64,000 nt of DNA, taken from positions 706,001 through 770,000 of the forward strand of contig JASPKZ010007534.1 in assembly GCA_030220185.1 (NCBI GenBank), read 5' to 3'. The position numbers and the translations under genes are program-made. The notes beneath the pieces were generated by a model. That model did not search any database. It was not told the DNA's origin and worked only from the letters and a program-made list of their open reading frames with translations. The DNA is from Diploptera punctata. Its lineage: Eukaryota > Arthropoda > Insecta > Blattodea > Blaberidae. Shown piece after piece: positions 32,588-41,844 of this stretch (position 1 is its first letter; the number at the start of each line of letters is the position of its first letter).

Positions 32588-33160
32588 GAATAGTCCTAAA
32601 CATGTGAATGATTTCGCTTTAACATATATACAATTTTATATTAACATATATACGTGCCTTGTTTTAAATGTTAATGTTGTCTCGGAGGTGGCCTCGGCGT
32701 TGAGCTGATCACATATACTAGTAATAAATTATGTACATGTTCATGATCAGAGTTAAAGATCCTCTCCCGACATGTCACGTCCCTGTAAGATGCGGCACAA
32801 ATAAAGATGAACAGAGAAATAGAGGTAAGCTTATATCAAGGTGGAAAATTTGAAAATTGTTGGTGCTCGTGTGAAAGTAGCCGCTACCTGTGTTGCGGCC
32901 CGTGTGAAACTGGCCTGGCCACAGACACGGTGGCGGTTCCCACGCTTCTGCAGTACGGTGTCAAGGTCACCTCTGCGCTGCTTCCTATTCCCCAAATCGC
33001 AGCCCTTCTCACACACACTGGTTGGACTTCACAATATAGTTTTTTGCACATCTGCACACACCCAGTTGCAACTTCTCTTTTGCTCCAGTCTTCTTCCTTG
33101 CTCTTCATCTTTCCTCTTCCAAGAAAACTCAATGTTTTAGTAAGGATTTAAATCTTTGGA
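32588..33160. other. Unrecognised; GC-rich part 32870-33010
   Basis: Open frames exist on both strands of the GC-rich part, which is usual for GC-rich repeats. No domain recognised. AATAAA at 32800 has no clear gene before it. Confidence 0.3.
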
Positions 33161-33163
33161 GGA

Positions 33164-33356
33164 TACTTACTTACTCACTGGCACTATCGAACCCATAGGT
33201 TCATGGCCGCACGGACATCCCTATCCTGAGCTAATGCTTTCCAATCATTCCCTGTATAATCTACACCTCATTCTTGGTCTACCAACTGGGCGTTTTCCTT
33301 CTGGCTTTCCTACAAGAAGCTTTCATGCACGTTTCATTGCCCATACGCGCATCGTA
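33164..33356 (-). mobile_element. LINE-A 3' fragment with small deletions
   Basis: Inverse tail (CTTACTTACTCACTGGCA), hairpin GAACCCATAGGTTC (33189-33202), then two short deletions. Confidence 0.8.
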
Positions 33357-33369
33357 GGAATATATTATG

Positions 33370-34130
33370 TGGTCTCGAGGTAGCAAGCGGGTCCGGGTTC
33401 GACTCCGGGTCGGACATGTTTCCTGGGTGAGATTTTTTCAGGGTTTTTCCTCACCTGTAAGACAAATGTCAGGAAACTCATCATCATCATCATCATCATA
33501 GTACATTCACGAATTTAGGCCATTTGTTGACCTGTTTCGGCCTCAAGAGAAACACCATCCAAAAGTCTTTTGAGTGGACGTCCTGGTCTTCTTCCTGCAG
33601 GTTGATATCTTAACATTTGTTTGGGTATTCTGTGATCTTCCATTCGATGAACATGTTGCATCCATCTTGACTTATAATCAGAAATTTTGTTTTCTAAAGA
33701 TTCCATGTGTAATTCTTCTAAGATGTCTTCATTTTTTTTATGATCTAGTAGTGTGTATCCTGCAGTCCTCCGAAGGTATCTCATTTCAGCAGATCTAAGT
33801 CTCTGTATATCCTTCTGTTTCAACGTCCATACTTCACTACCATACAAAAGAGTTGGAAGAGCCAGTGTTTTATACACTTACTTCAGGAAACTTTAAGGTC
33901 TAAACGGTGCCTGAACATCATCTGGCCATCATTCACATTCGCTTTAAATTAAGTTTAGGATTAAGAACTCTACTGGTGCACCACTTCCATCATCGTCCAA
34001 CTTATCAACGGAACAGTGTAACCCCGCCTTCCAGGCGCCGCAACTGCAGAAGTGGGTTATAATTAAGACAATGCCAGGAGAGAATATCAGAAATGTCGAA
34101 ATGACAACCTGGGGCACTGAAAAAAGAATT
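33370..34130 (+). mobile_element. SINE-1 (tail A) split by a LINE-C insertion
   Basis: The head and body run 33370-33478, then resume at 33893 with tail A to 34130. The break is the LINE-C insertion at 33479-33882, with TCAGGAAACT on both sides. Confidence 0.9.
33479..33882 (-). mobile_element. LINE-C insertion with 10-bp target-site duplication
   Basis: TCAGGAAACT occurs at 33469-33478 and 33883-33892. Minus strand: YKTLALPTLLYGSEVWTLKQ to GRPLKRLLDGVSLEAETG and a (GAT)n tail. The 121-codon frame (33877-33515) is open, so this copy is young. Confidence 0.95.
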
Positions 34131-34254
34131 GATAATTAAAAACAGGTTTTTAGCGAATTCGGAAAGAATGAAGGTATTGAGTTTCTTCTATTTAACAAAT
34201 GAAATAAACACCCATTTCTGTACTTAAAATTCTTTTCATTTCCCTGGTAGGAAT

Positions 34255-34440
34255 TTGTCAGACTTCAGCACCATATGTTAAAATGCTCTGAATTATGGTT
34301 TGATATATTTGTAATTTTCTATTTTTTGTAATATTTTTGCTCCACCAAACAGAGTTTAAAGCATTTATTGCTTGTTTTGTTTGTGCGATTCTATTTTTAA
34401 TTTCCACTGTGTTATCGCCTGAATGGTCTAATTTTGTAAT
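34255..34440 (-). mobile_element. LINE-M fragment (RT tail), minus strand
   Basis: Reads FITKLDHSGDNTVEIKNRI, then NALNSVWWSKNITKN and KLQIYQTIIQSILTYGAEV. It is joined head-to-head to the next fragment at about 34440. Confidence 0.7.
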
Positions 34441-34670
34441 AAACATCAGTGGTATGGCCATGTCAAAAGAATGCCAGAGCAAAAATTGTTATGGAATGAA
34501 TACCAATGGAAAGGAGGAAGAGAGGAAGACCGAAGAAAACTTGGATAGAAGGGGTGCATGCAGCTATGAATATCAGAGGAATGGAGGAAGATCAATGGAT
34601 GGACAGAGAGGAATGGCGTTTGGTTTCCGGAAGACGGTGGCAGCTGCAATAATACCGGATGATGATGATG
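34440..34670 (+). mobile_element. LINE-M fragment (post-RT module), plus strand
   Basis: Starts WYGHVKRMPEQKL and proceeds to MAFGFRKTVAAAIIPDDDDE with a GAT tail. The two halves belong together in one protein, but here lie in opposite orientations, as after twin priming. Confidence 0.7.
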
Positions 34671-34850
34671 AAGTAAACCAACAAAATTAAATTATAAATT
34701 ATACTTCGTGAAGAATTCGGTTAGTTTACGCAATTCCTGCATGACGGACTTTTTAATACAGTTGCAATCACTAATTACGCCAATCTTCCAATTTTAATAC
34801 CGAATATACAATATAAACAAGTATAAATATAACCAGAAAAAATAAGTTAC
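34671..34850. other. Unrecognised spacer
   Basis: AT-rich; nothing recognised. Confidence 0.4.
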
Positions 34851-34854
34851 AAAT

Positions 34855-34990
34855 ATATAATTCAATAGTGAGAAGTACTGTCACATATGGAGCTGAAGTT
34901 TGCAAATTCAACAAAAACTTTTGTCGATGGAAATGGATTTCTTGAGGAGAACAACACAATGTTCAAAATTAGAAAAAATAAGAAATACTG
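34855..34990 (+). mobile_element. LINE-N fragment
   Basis: Matches, in plus orientation, the segment also found inverted at 51300-51480 and 55360-55525 (IVRSTVTYGAEV, then NLCRWKWIS). Confidence 0.65.
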
Positions 34991-35009
34991 TCATCTATTC
35001 TATTTTCGG

Positions 35010-35935
35010 GTTTTTACAGCTGCTGCCGTCTTCCCGTGCCAAACCTCCAAAGCTTACGATCTTGGGCATCTTCAAAGCTTAGCCCTCTTGCTTGCATTAA
35101 TGTCTTCATGTTTTCCTTCCATGTTAACTTTGGTCTCCCTCTTTTCTTCTTTCTGGTCGGATGCTATTGATATAGTTGCTTTGGCCATCGCTCATCTTCC
35201 ATTCTTAAAACATGTCCTAACCACTTTAATTCCTTCTCCTCAATTCTTTCAATTATGCTTTCTTCTGCTTCCATTATGTTTCTAATTGGCTTATTTGTGA
35301 CATGTTCTAATTTAGACTTTTTCTGGCACTTCTGCGTAACTAACTCCATTTCTAGAAGTATTAGTAGATTCTTGTAGTACTTATTGATTGTCCATACCTC
35401 ACTTCCGTAATTTGCCAACAGATTCCACTAATGTTTTACCAATATATTTTTTTGGGTCTTTCCAAATATGCTGGGTCCCACCATAGGGAATTTAACGATG
35501 CGATTCTTTTGCTACTCAATTCAATTCTAGGTTTTATGTTTCTCTTTGCCTATACCTTCAATGTTATCCATAATTATTCCCAGATATTTAGTTTGTTTCA
35601 CTTGCTTTATTTGGATTCCTTCTTCCAATATTAAATTTTCTCTTTCATTGCTATTTATTGCCAGATATTCTGTTTTTTGTAAATTTACTGTGAGACCCCA
35701 TGATTCATATGTGTTTTTCAACCTTTTTATCATGAATTCCATATCAAATTTGTCTTGCGCTAAAACCAGTTGATCATCGGCAAATTGTAATGTCAGCAAA
35801 ATCCGTTGCCTATTGGGATCCCCATACCTTTGCAACTTTGTTTCCATGTCATTAATATAAATAGAAATACTGTCATACGAGAGAAAATGAATATTATATA
35901 TTAAATAGTAGATTATATACGGTATAAGCAATTAA
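35010..35935 (-). mobile_element. LINE-F fragment with RT box FADD
   Basis: Minus strand: LLTLQFADDQLVLAQDKFD (catalytic box F-A-D-D), SWGLTVNLQKTEYLAI, KQTKYLGIIMD, then MANYGSEVWTINKYYK and KWLGHVLRMEDERWPK. Frames break near 35525 and 35420. It is a LINE lineage well separated from LINE-A. Confidence 0.8.
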
Positions 35936-36180
35936 ATTGGTATGGGAACGTACGACGAATGCAAGAAGAAAGGTTACCCAGAAAAACATTGGAATGGTGT
36001 CCACCTGGAAGAAGAAGAAAAGGAAGACCTCGAAACTCGTGGATGCAAGAAATAAGAACGAGAACAAGAGGACTGGAGGACATGGAGTGGATGGATAGGG
36101 GACGAGTGGAGAAGAAAAATAAAACTTTAGGCACAGAAAGATGTGTAAACATTGAAAATCTGTATAGCATAAATAAATAA
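35936..36180 (+). mobile_element. LINE-G fragment
   Basis: Reads NVRRMQEERLPRKTLEWCP, GRPRNSWMQEIRTRTRG and KNKTLGTERCVNIENLYS, ending in ATAAATAAA. Head-to-head with the LINE-F piece. More copies are at 54690-55300 and, as tips, at 49350-49580. Confidence 0.75.
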
Positions 36181-36630
36181 AAAGTGATAATTGAGATCCT
36201 GGATTCACATATCATGCATTTCCTCTCTGACCAGACATCCTGTGTGTACTATATTGGCCAGGGTGTGGAGGAAGGGCACTGAACCCAGTATTGCAGCTGC
36301 CCTCAGGACATTCCCACGGGGCGACTTCTCACCCCTCGTAAACAGCTGCCAGTCAACTCTTCCCTTCATCCACCTATAAACTTTTATAAACTATAACAAA
36401 ATATTGCACTTCTTCTTATAATGGATGCGCAGTCCACCTAACAGGTACACTAATTGTAACTTCTAACTTTGTTTTCAAAGTTTATTGTTGGCCATTAACA
36501 ACTAAAACAAATAAGCATCTTTTGGCAACGGAAATAGATTTTATATGAAGGGCAGCAAGAATTTCAAGAAGAGAAAAAAATAGAAACTCAGTTATAAGGT
36601 AAATAATGAAGATTGAAGACACAATTTTCT
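36181..36630. other. Unrecognised intronic DNA
   Basis: The portion 36190-36370 is GC-richer (words CCTCTCTGACCAGACATCC, GGGGCGACTTCTCACCCCTC) and looks like part of a repeat not otherwise present here. Confidence 0.3.
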
Positions 36631-36631
36631 T

Positions 36632-37055
36632 CTTCTTCTTCCTTCCAAGTATTAGGCCAAGGCCTGTTTACGATCCTATAGAAAATTTTCCTTCCAGCGT
36701 TTCATAGGACGGCCCAGTGATCTTCGTCCTCTTGGTATATAATTAAAAACAGCTTTGGGGATCCGATTTGAACTCATTCTTTCAAGATGGTGTTTCCAAT
36801 TTAGTTGGTACTGTTTAATATATTCCAAAATTGGCGTAGTCTTCAATTCTTTTAAGATATCGGTGTTCCTTTTCCGATCCCATCTGGTGTAACCCGCTGT
36901 TCTGCGCATGAATCTCATTTCACAAGCCGTTATTATGTTTTCATGTTGTCTTTTTAGTGTCCATGCTTCACTACCATAGGTCAACACTGGTCTAGCCAAA
37001 GTGTTATATAAACGTAATCTGGTGTTTTTTTGTACAAGGGATGGTTTCATAACAC
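36632..37055 (-). mobile_element. LINE-D fragment with (GAA)n tail
   Basis: An open 125-codon minus-strand frame: [52 protein letters not shown] and GRRSLGRPMKRW. The tail is TTCTTCTTCTTC on the plus strand. Confidence 0.8.
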
Positions 37056-37059
37056 CATT

Positions 37060-37300
37060 TTAGATTATATTACTCAGCAATTAAGATGGTACGGACATGT
37101 CCAGCGAATGGAAGAGGATCGACTACCAAAATCTGTTTTGGAACGGAAACCTGAGGGAAGACGAAGCAGAGGAAGACCCAAAACCTCCTGGAGTCAGGGA
37201 ATATGTTTATACACGAAGGAGAAACATCTACAACCAGGAGATTGGATGGACCGACAAAATTGGTTATTAGGAATCGGACGATGTCAGAGACATTAATCAA
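37060..37300 (+). mobile_element. LINE-E fragment
   Basis: Reads [36 protein letters not shown] and [18 protein letters not shown]. Head-to-head with LINE-D. Confidence 0.7.
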
Positions 37301-37409
37301 CCGATGATCTATCTATCTTACAACAATTTAAATCAAATACTAATTTTGTTTTATTCTCCCAGTTGTAGCGGGACCTGCGATGTTGTGCCAGTGAACAAAA
37401 TAATTTTCA

Positions 37410-37572
37410 AAGACAAAAATGGTTATTATGAATTATCAGTAAATGTGCTGTTGAGGACTGTTTTTTTTTTGGAGTTTTTTGAGATATTCAATTGTGTACA
37501 TTAATTTGGTGTATTTGTTATGGTTTAGGCAGCGTAAGCAATTTAAGCGTCCAAAAGAGCGAGATTTTTAGT
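37410..37572 (-). mobile_element. HEL-2 Helitron internal fragment
   Basis: Inverse of HEL-2 words (ATTAATTTGGTGTATTTGTT, ATGGTTTAGGCAGCGTAAGC). Confidence 0.7.
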
Positions 37573-37650
37573 ACACAGTTGCCCTTTTTTAGTTTTACCT
37601 CCGACCCTATAGTACGTACGATAATATGTTAGGCCTATATACGTAAGTTG

Positions 37651-38105
37651 TCATAAGTAACGCCACGAGTGATTTCCAAATTTATCTAGAGAATTTGGAA
37701 ATCAAGAGTGGCATTTGTTAGGACTATTTAATGAATCAAATTAAGCTGTTTGCTCACAAATCATTATTTAAATGTAGTTATTTTAAAATATTTATATATT
37801 TAATGTAAACGGCGATGTTTGAAAACAAACGAGAAACGATTGTTATGCTTCATTTGTTGACCACTGCTACCAGATCATGTTTATTGCCAAAGGATCGCAA
37901 TATTGTAAGAATGCACCCTAGTGGAGAAATTTATAACTAACATTATAGGTTATTAATTAATTTCTGATGTCCTATGATGTAAATATGTCAATTATATTTT
38001 TCTGGAACCCAAATTCCTGGGAAATAATACGTTTAAGAAAGTGCAAAGAGTTGTTTCTTTTTTTTTTTGGGTGGTATAATCAATTGCTACAAATGTTTTT
38101 ATATT
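37651..38105 (+). repeat. REP-X copy 2, 3'-truncated
   Basis: Same start as copy 1 (CATAAGTAACGCCACGAGTG), with the 5' hairpin, broken where a SINE-3 begins. Confidence 0.85.
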
Positions 38106-38107
38106 AT

Positions 38108-38225
38108 CTCCCTGAGGACTTACCCTTAGAATTATTCCATCCTAAAAATCCATCGACCCCGGCAGGGTTTCAACCCGCGACCCTCGGGACTGGAGGCAAG
38201 GTACACGACCACTAGACTACTGCGG
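38108..38225 (-). mobile_element. SINE-3 copy, minus strand
   Basis: Minus-strand head GCCGCAGTAGTCTAGTGG, B box CGCGGGTTGAAACCC, then GATGGATTTTTAGGATGG. Confidence 0.75.
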
Positions 38226-38343
38226 CCAATCTTGACTTGAAGAATAACAGAAGGTTACTGTCGTCCCAACACAATGAGCCGACCTAAACAAACACCAATT
38301 TCATTAAAATTTGTTCATCAGCAACAAATTCCACGTTTAACAA

Positions 38344-39151
38344 TCTTATTATAAAAATCAATGCTTGTTTGTTCGTATTCTATGTGTGGCCATACCGTTG
38401 ATCCGATTTTGATGGGGTTTTTTGCAAAATGTGCAGGAGATTCCCGGGATGAACATAGGCTATAAGAGAGTTGTGATATTCAACTCCTTCACCCCTAAAA
38501 ATCACCCTTTGTAGTGAAAAACGTGAAATAAAGTCCCTATTTTGATGCTTAAATGGCTTACGCTGCCTAAACCATAACAAATACACCAAATTAATGTACA
38601 CAGAATTGAATATCTCACAAAACTCTACAAAAAAGTCCCCGAGAGCATATGTTTATCTTTTACGGATAACTCACAATAACCATTTTTGTTTTTCATCGAT
38701 GCCAAGAAGATCGGGATAAGTCGATTCCCGGACAAGCGTGCTCTGCCATACTGTTCATCCGATTGAGATGGGGCTTTTTGAAAAAATGTTCAGGAGATTC
38801 CAGGGATGAACACAGGCTATAAGGGAGTTGAAATAATCAACCTCTTGATCCCTAAAAATCACCCTTTGTAGTGAAAAACGTGAAATAAAGTTCCTATTTT
38901 GACGCTTAAATGGCTTACGCTGCCTAAACCATAACAAATACACCAAATTAATGTACACAGAATTGAACATCTAAAAAAAACGAAACAAAAAGGTTCGCGA
39001 CAGCATATGTTTATGTCTTACGGGTAACTCACAATAACCATTTTTGATGTCAAGAATATCGGGATAAGCTGATTCCCGAACAGTGCAAGGCTCTTGGTAA
39101 AATATATTAGCATTTATTTATGAGTGGCAGAGCACGCCGGGTATTAGCTAG
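38344..39151 (+). mobile_element. HEL-2 Helitron, 808 bp, ending 30 bp before Hey exon 3
   Basis: Begins TCTTATTATAAAAATC after host A (38343) and ends with a hairpin (GGCAGAGCACGCC) and GGGTATTAGCTAG before host T (39152): the TC...CTAG ends and A/T target of Helitrons. The interior is two tandem copies of a ~350-bp unit (about 38391-38746 and 38747-39090). Non-autonomous, no Rep/helicase. Confidence 0.9.
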
Positions 39152-39181
39152 TAAGTAATATGAGATTTGTTTTGTTGGCAG

Positions 39182-39735
39182 GTATGGACGCTCTGGCGTA
39201 CGACCCTCACAAGTTCGCAATGGACTACCACAACATCGGGTTCCGAGAATGCGCAGCAGAAGTTGCGCGGTACCTTGTCACAGTGGAAGGTATGGACATT
39301 CAGGATCCACTGCGCTTGCGCCTCATGTCTCACTTGCAATGTTTCGCTGCGCAGCGCGAACTTGCAAGCAAACAAGCTGCAGCATCCTCCTGGAGCTACG
39401 GTGGCGCCCCGACCACCCAGCACTACCCTCCGAGCCCAGGTCCGGCCCCCCAGATGGTGCCCCCACCTCAAGACATCAGCTCGCCACCTGCTGGGGCAGT
39501 GAGTAACTATGACGCGAGTTGTGGACAGAGCACGTCCTCCAGTGCTAGCACCACCACCACCACACTGACACCTCTCACCACGTCATCTCCCATCAGCTAC
39601 CCGCACCATCAGTACCACATGAACCTCAGCTCTTATCCGTCCACTACCGGACATCATCAGAACAACTACAATACGTCCAGTGGTAGCTCTCAGATGAAAC
39701 CTTACAGGCCTTGGGGCGCTGAAGTGGCCTACTGA
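39182..39735 (+). CDS. Hey: Hey coding exon 3 (Orange domain, YRPW C-terminus)
   Basis: The acceptor is TTTGTTTTGTTGGCAG (AG 39180-39181). GT completes the split Gly96 codon. Then come [20 protein letters not shown] and [18 protein letters not shown] (Orange domain, about residues 112-150), a Pro/Ser/Thr/His-rich linker, and [13 protein letters not shown] then TGA. YRPW (270-273) is the Groucho-type corepressor motif variant that names the family; it is followed by GAEVAY in place of the vertebrate TEVGAF. Total model: 279 residues, normal for Hey. Exons join as phase 2 then phase 1 with no frame conflict. I see no disruption, so the gene looks functional. Between exons 2 and 3 lies 17,288 bp of mostly mobile DNA. 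Confidence 0.95.
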
Positions 39736-39782
39736 CCTCACGAACACTCTTCACACGGTGTATAACTTTACAAGCTGCCAGT

Positions 39783-39890
39783 ACCGGACACCGCTAGAAT
39801 AACTACAAGGCTTCCACTGGTAGCTCTGAGGGCTCTGAAGTGGCCTGATGAACACTCTTCACACGGTGTATAACTTTACAAGCTGCCAGT
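39783..39890 (+). repeat. Tandem copy 2 of the Hey 3' end (YRPW part deleted)
   Basis: The unit 39646-39782 (last 29 codons plus 47 bases of UTR) is followed directly by this diverged copy. It keeps ACCGGACA..., AATAACTACAA, CTTCCACTGGTAGCTCTGAG, and TCTTCACACGGTGTATAACT but lacks the stretch encoding MKPYRPWGA. Confidence 0.95.
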
Positions 39891-39990
39891 ACCGGACATC
39901 ACTAGAATAACTATAATGCTTCCACTGGTAGCTATGAGATGAAACCTTACAGGCCTTGGGGCGCTGAAGTGGCCTATTGACTCACGAACA
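39891..39990 (+). repeat. Tandem copy 3 of the Hey 3' end, YRPW codons intact
   Basis: Begins ACCGGACATCACTAG; the codons for [14 protein letters not shown] then TGA (39936-39980) are retained, with a stop (TAG) where the coding copy has CAG. It lies in the 3' UTR and would not be translated from the Hey frame. Confidence 0.95.
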
Positions 39991-40209
39991 TCGTCCATAC
40001 TGTGGTCTAAATTTACAAGCTTGTATTGACTTCAACAAGCTCATGTTACACAGCGCTCTATGATATTATCTATGGTACGCGGCCACAGTTGCACGCAACA
40101 GCTAGTCTCTGCAACTGACCACTGCAGTTCGTTACTCACGAGAACAGTAGCGGGATCTGAAGAGCCGGAGCGGGCATGTGGACAAGGGCATCTCTATTTA
40201 TAACCACTG

Positions 40210-40215
40210 AATAAA
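40210..40215 (+). terminator. Hey: Candidate Hey polyadenylation signal
   Basis: AATAAA in ACTGAATAAAATATTC, 475 bp after the stop. A second AATAAA is at 40451-40456. Confidence 0.45.
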
Positions 40216-40610
40216 ATATTCGCCTCCCTAGATATTATATTTACTTGTTGTCCTGCACTATTTGATAAATACAATTATCATTGATAATGTCACTAATAAG
40301 AAGACCAATCACTCGCGTGGTGCAATTTGTTCGCATTCCAGTCGCTCTTCTTTTGTTCCATTGTGTATGAGCAGAGCGAAGAATTATACGAAAAAGTATT
40401 AAAAATGTAATCAACGTCAGGATTCACCAAGGTTGGAACTTCAATAGAACAATAAAACAGAAATTACTAATTTTTTAAAGAAACATTTTAAGAAGAATAT
40501 TTGGACCAAAACAGAGGAACTGATAACTAGTTGAATGCAGGCTTTCACGGCTGGTAATCATAATGTTGACTGATTCCGGGTTATGTGGCCGTGGTCCATA
40601 GTTGGTGTTG

Positions 40611-40655
40611 ATACCAGACGTTTCGCCCTCAACTGCGGAGGGCATCTTCAGTGGC
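40611..40655 (-). ncRNA. Hammerhead-like ribozyme motif, left arm
   Basis: Minus strand order: GCCA (helix I), CUGAAGA (40651-40645), U, GCCCUC-7 nt-GAGGGC (helix II), GAAA, C, GUC (40619-40617), UGGU (helix I). See the right-arm copy. Confidence 0.65.
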
Positions 40656-41310
40656 TTGTGCTTCTAGGCGTGTTTCCTGGTCGGAAGATCTACTTACAGT
40701 GAGCGCTGTGGACGTTGTGGACGTTGTATTAGTGGTGGGTGCAGGGTGAGTGGGCGTGGCTCTTGCTGATTGGCTAATGGTCGTCTCCTTGTTGTCCCTA
40801 GTGTTAATGCATTTATTTTCTAGTGTATGATACCAGGCCTTAGCCAGTTTGATACCTTCCTCTTTTCTGTTGATATTTCCCTTATGCTTGTATATTTCTA
40901 TAGCCTCTCGGTATAATCTAGGGAAATAGTAGGAAGTTGTGGCTAAAACTTGTGTATCGTCGAAAAATTCTGTAGCAGAACATGCCATTATGAATGGACA
41001 CCAGATTCTATTCGACGATACACAAGTTTTAGCCACAACTTCCTACTATTTCCCTAGATTATACCGAGAGGCTATAGAAATATACAAGCATAAGGGACAT
41101 ATCAACAGAAAAGAGGAAGGTATCAAACTGGCTAAGGCCTGGTATCATACACTAGAAAATAAATGCATTAACACTAGGGACAACAAGGAGACGACCATTA
41201 GCCAATCAGCAAGAGCCACGCCCACTCACCCTGCACCCACCACTAATACAACGTCCACAGCGCTCACTCTAAGTAGATCTTCCGATCAGGAAACACGCCT
41301 AGAAGCACTC

Positions 41311-41353
41311 GCCACTGAAGATGCCCTCCGCAGTTGAGGGCGAAACGTCTGGT
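41311..41353 (+). ncRNA. Hammerhead-like ribozyme motif, right arm
   Basis: Order: GCCA 41311-41314, CUGAAGA 41315-41321, U 41322, GCCCUC 41323-41328, loop CGCAGUU, GAGGGC 41336-41341, GAAA 41342-41345, C, GUC 41347-41349, UGGU 41350-41353. Helix I (GCCA/UGGU) and helix II (6 bp) form; helix III is only A-U and C-G with no loop, as is typical for Penelope-borne hammerheads, which probably act as dimers. One extra base (U41322) separates the core from helix II. Predicted cleavage follows C41349. Activity is not shown. Confidence 0.65.
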
Positions 41354-41405
41354 ATCAACACCAACTATGGACCACGGCCACATAACCCGGAATCACTCAA
41401 CATTA

Positions 41406-41735
41406 GAAGTGATAACTGTTGGAGAATCAAAACAAATAACGAACTAAACAAATTAATAAAAAATCAGAACATAGTAAACCATATAAGATCTCTCAGAATT
41501 GGTTGGCTTGGACATTTGATAAGAATGGATGAACAGAGACTGGTCAAAAAACTCTACAAATGGAAACCTATAGGAGGCAGAGCTGTAGGAAGACCGAAGA
41601 TCAGATGGGAGAATGACACAATGAAGGATCTAAGGAAAATGAAACTGACAAATTTGAATATGGCAAGAGACAGATTGGCATGGAGAAGGATTGTTGAGAA
41701 GGCCAAAACTTTCACTTTTGAAGTTGTCGTGCCTT
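41406..41735 (+). mobile_element. LINE-H fragment
   Basis: Reads DNCWRIKTNNELNKLIK, SLRIGWLGHLIRMDEQRLV and GGRAVGRPKIRWENDTMKDL, ending near CCTTAAGATGATG. It abuts the Penelope inverted repeat directly. Confidence 0.75.
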
Positions 41736-41844
41736 AAGATGATGTTTATGGAACTTTAATAGTGGCAACACTGCTGTAGAGACGCCATGTGACGGAACCT
41801 AACGATGTCGCTGATAGCACAAGTCAGTTACATACCTACCTTAC

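Larger units (their letters stand above)
40561..41405. mobile_element. Penelope-like element: 845-bp inverted repeat with two GIY-YIG 3' ends
   Basis: Left arm 40561-40964 (minus strand), 46-bp spacer, right arm 41011-41405 (plus strand). Each arm encodes FDDTQVLATTSYYFPRLYRE, AIEIYKHKG, NRKEEGIKLAKAWYHTLENK; the plus copy also has NSVAEHAIMNGHQIL from the spacer. The order EH-x5-H-x-I, REAIEI, NR-x-EG, W fits the GIY-YIG nuclease end of Penelope-like proteins. Each arm ends with a hammerhead-like motif. The arms differ by a few substitutions and a 9-base repeat, so they are not a fresh duplication. Frames are open to the ribozyme (for example 40939-41337). Confidence 0.8.

Noticed and set aside
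32900..33150. LTR retrotransposon
   Set aside because: No long terminal direct repeats, primer-binding site, or gag-pol residues anywhere in the window.
32807..33151. Cys-rich 114-codon ORF
   Set aside because: Open frames on both strands of a GC-rich patch, no signal of splicing and no recognisable family.
39148..39506. ORFs in other frames and on the opposite strand of Hey exon 3
   Set aside because: Shadows of the GC-rich Hey coding exon.
40561..41405. CRISPR-like or bacterial inverted repeat
   Set aside because: Eukaryotic genome; the arms encode a Penelope-like GIY-YIG segment.
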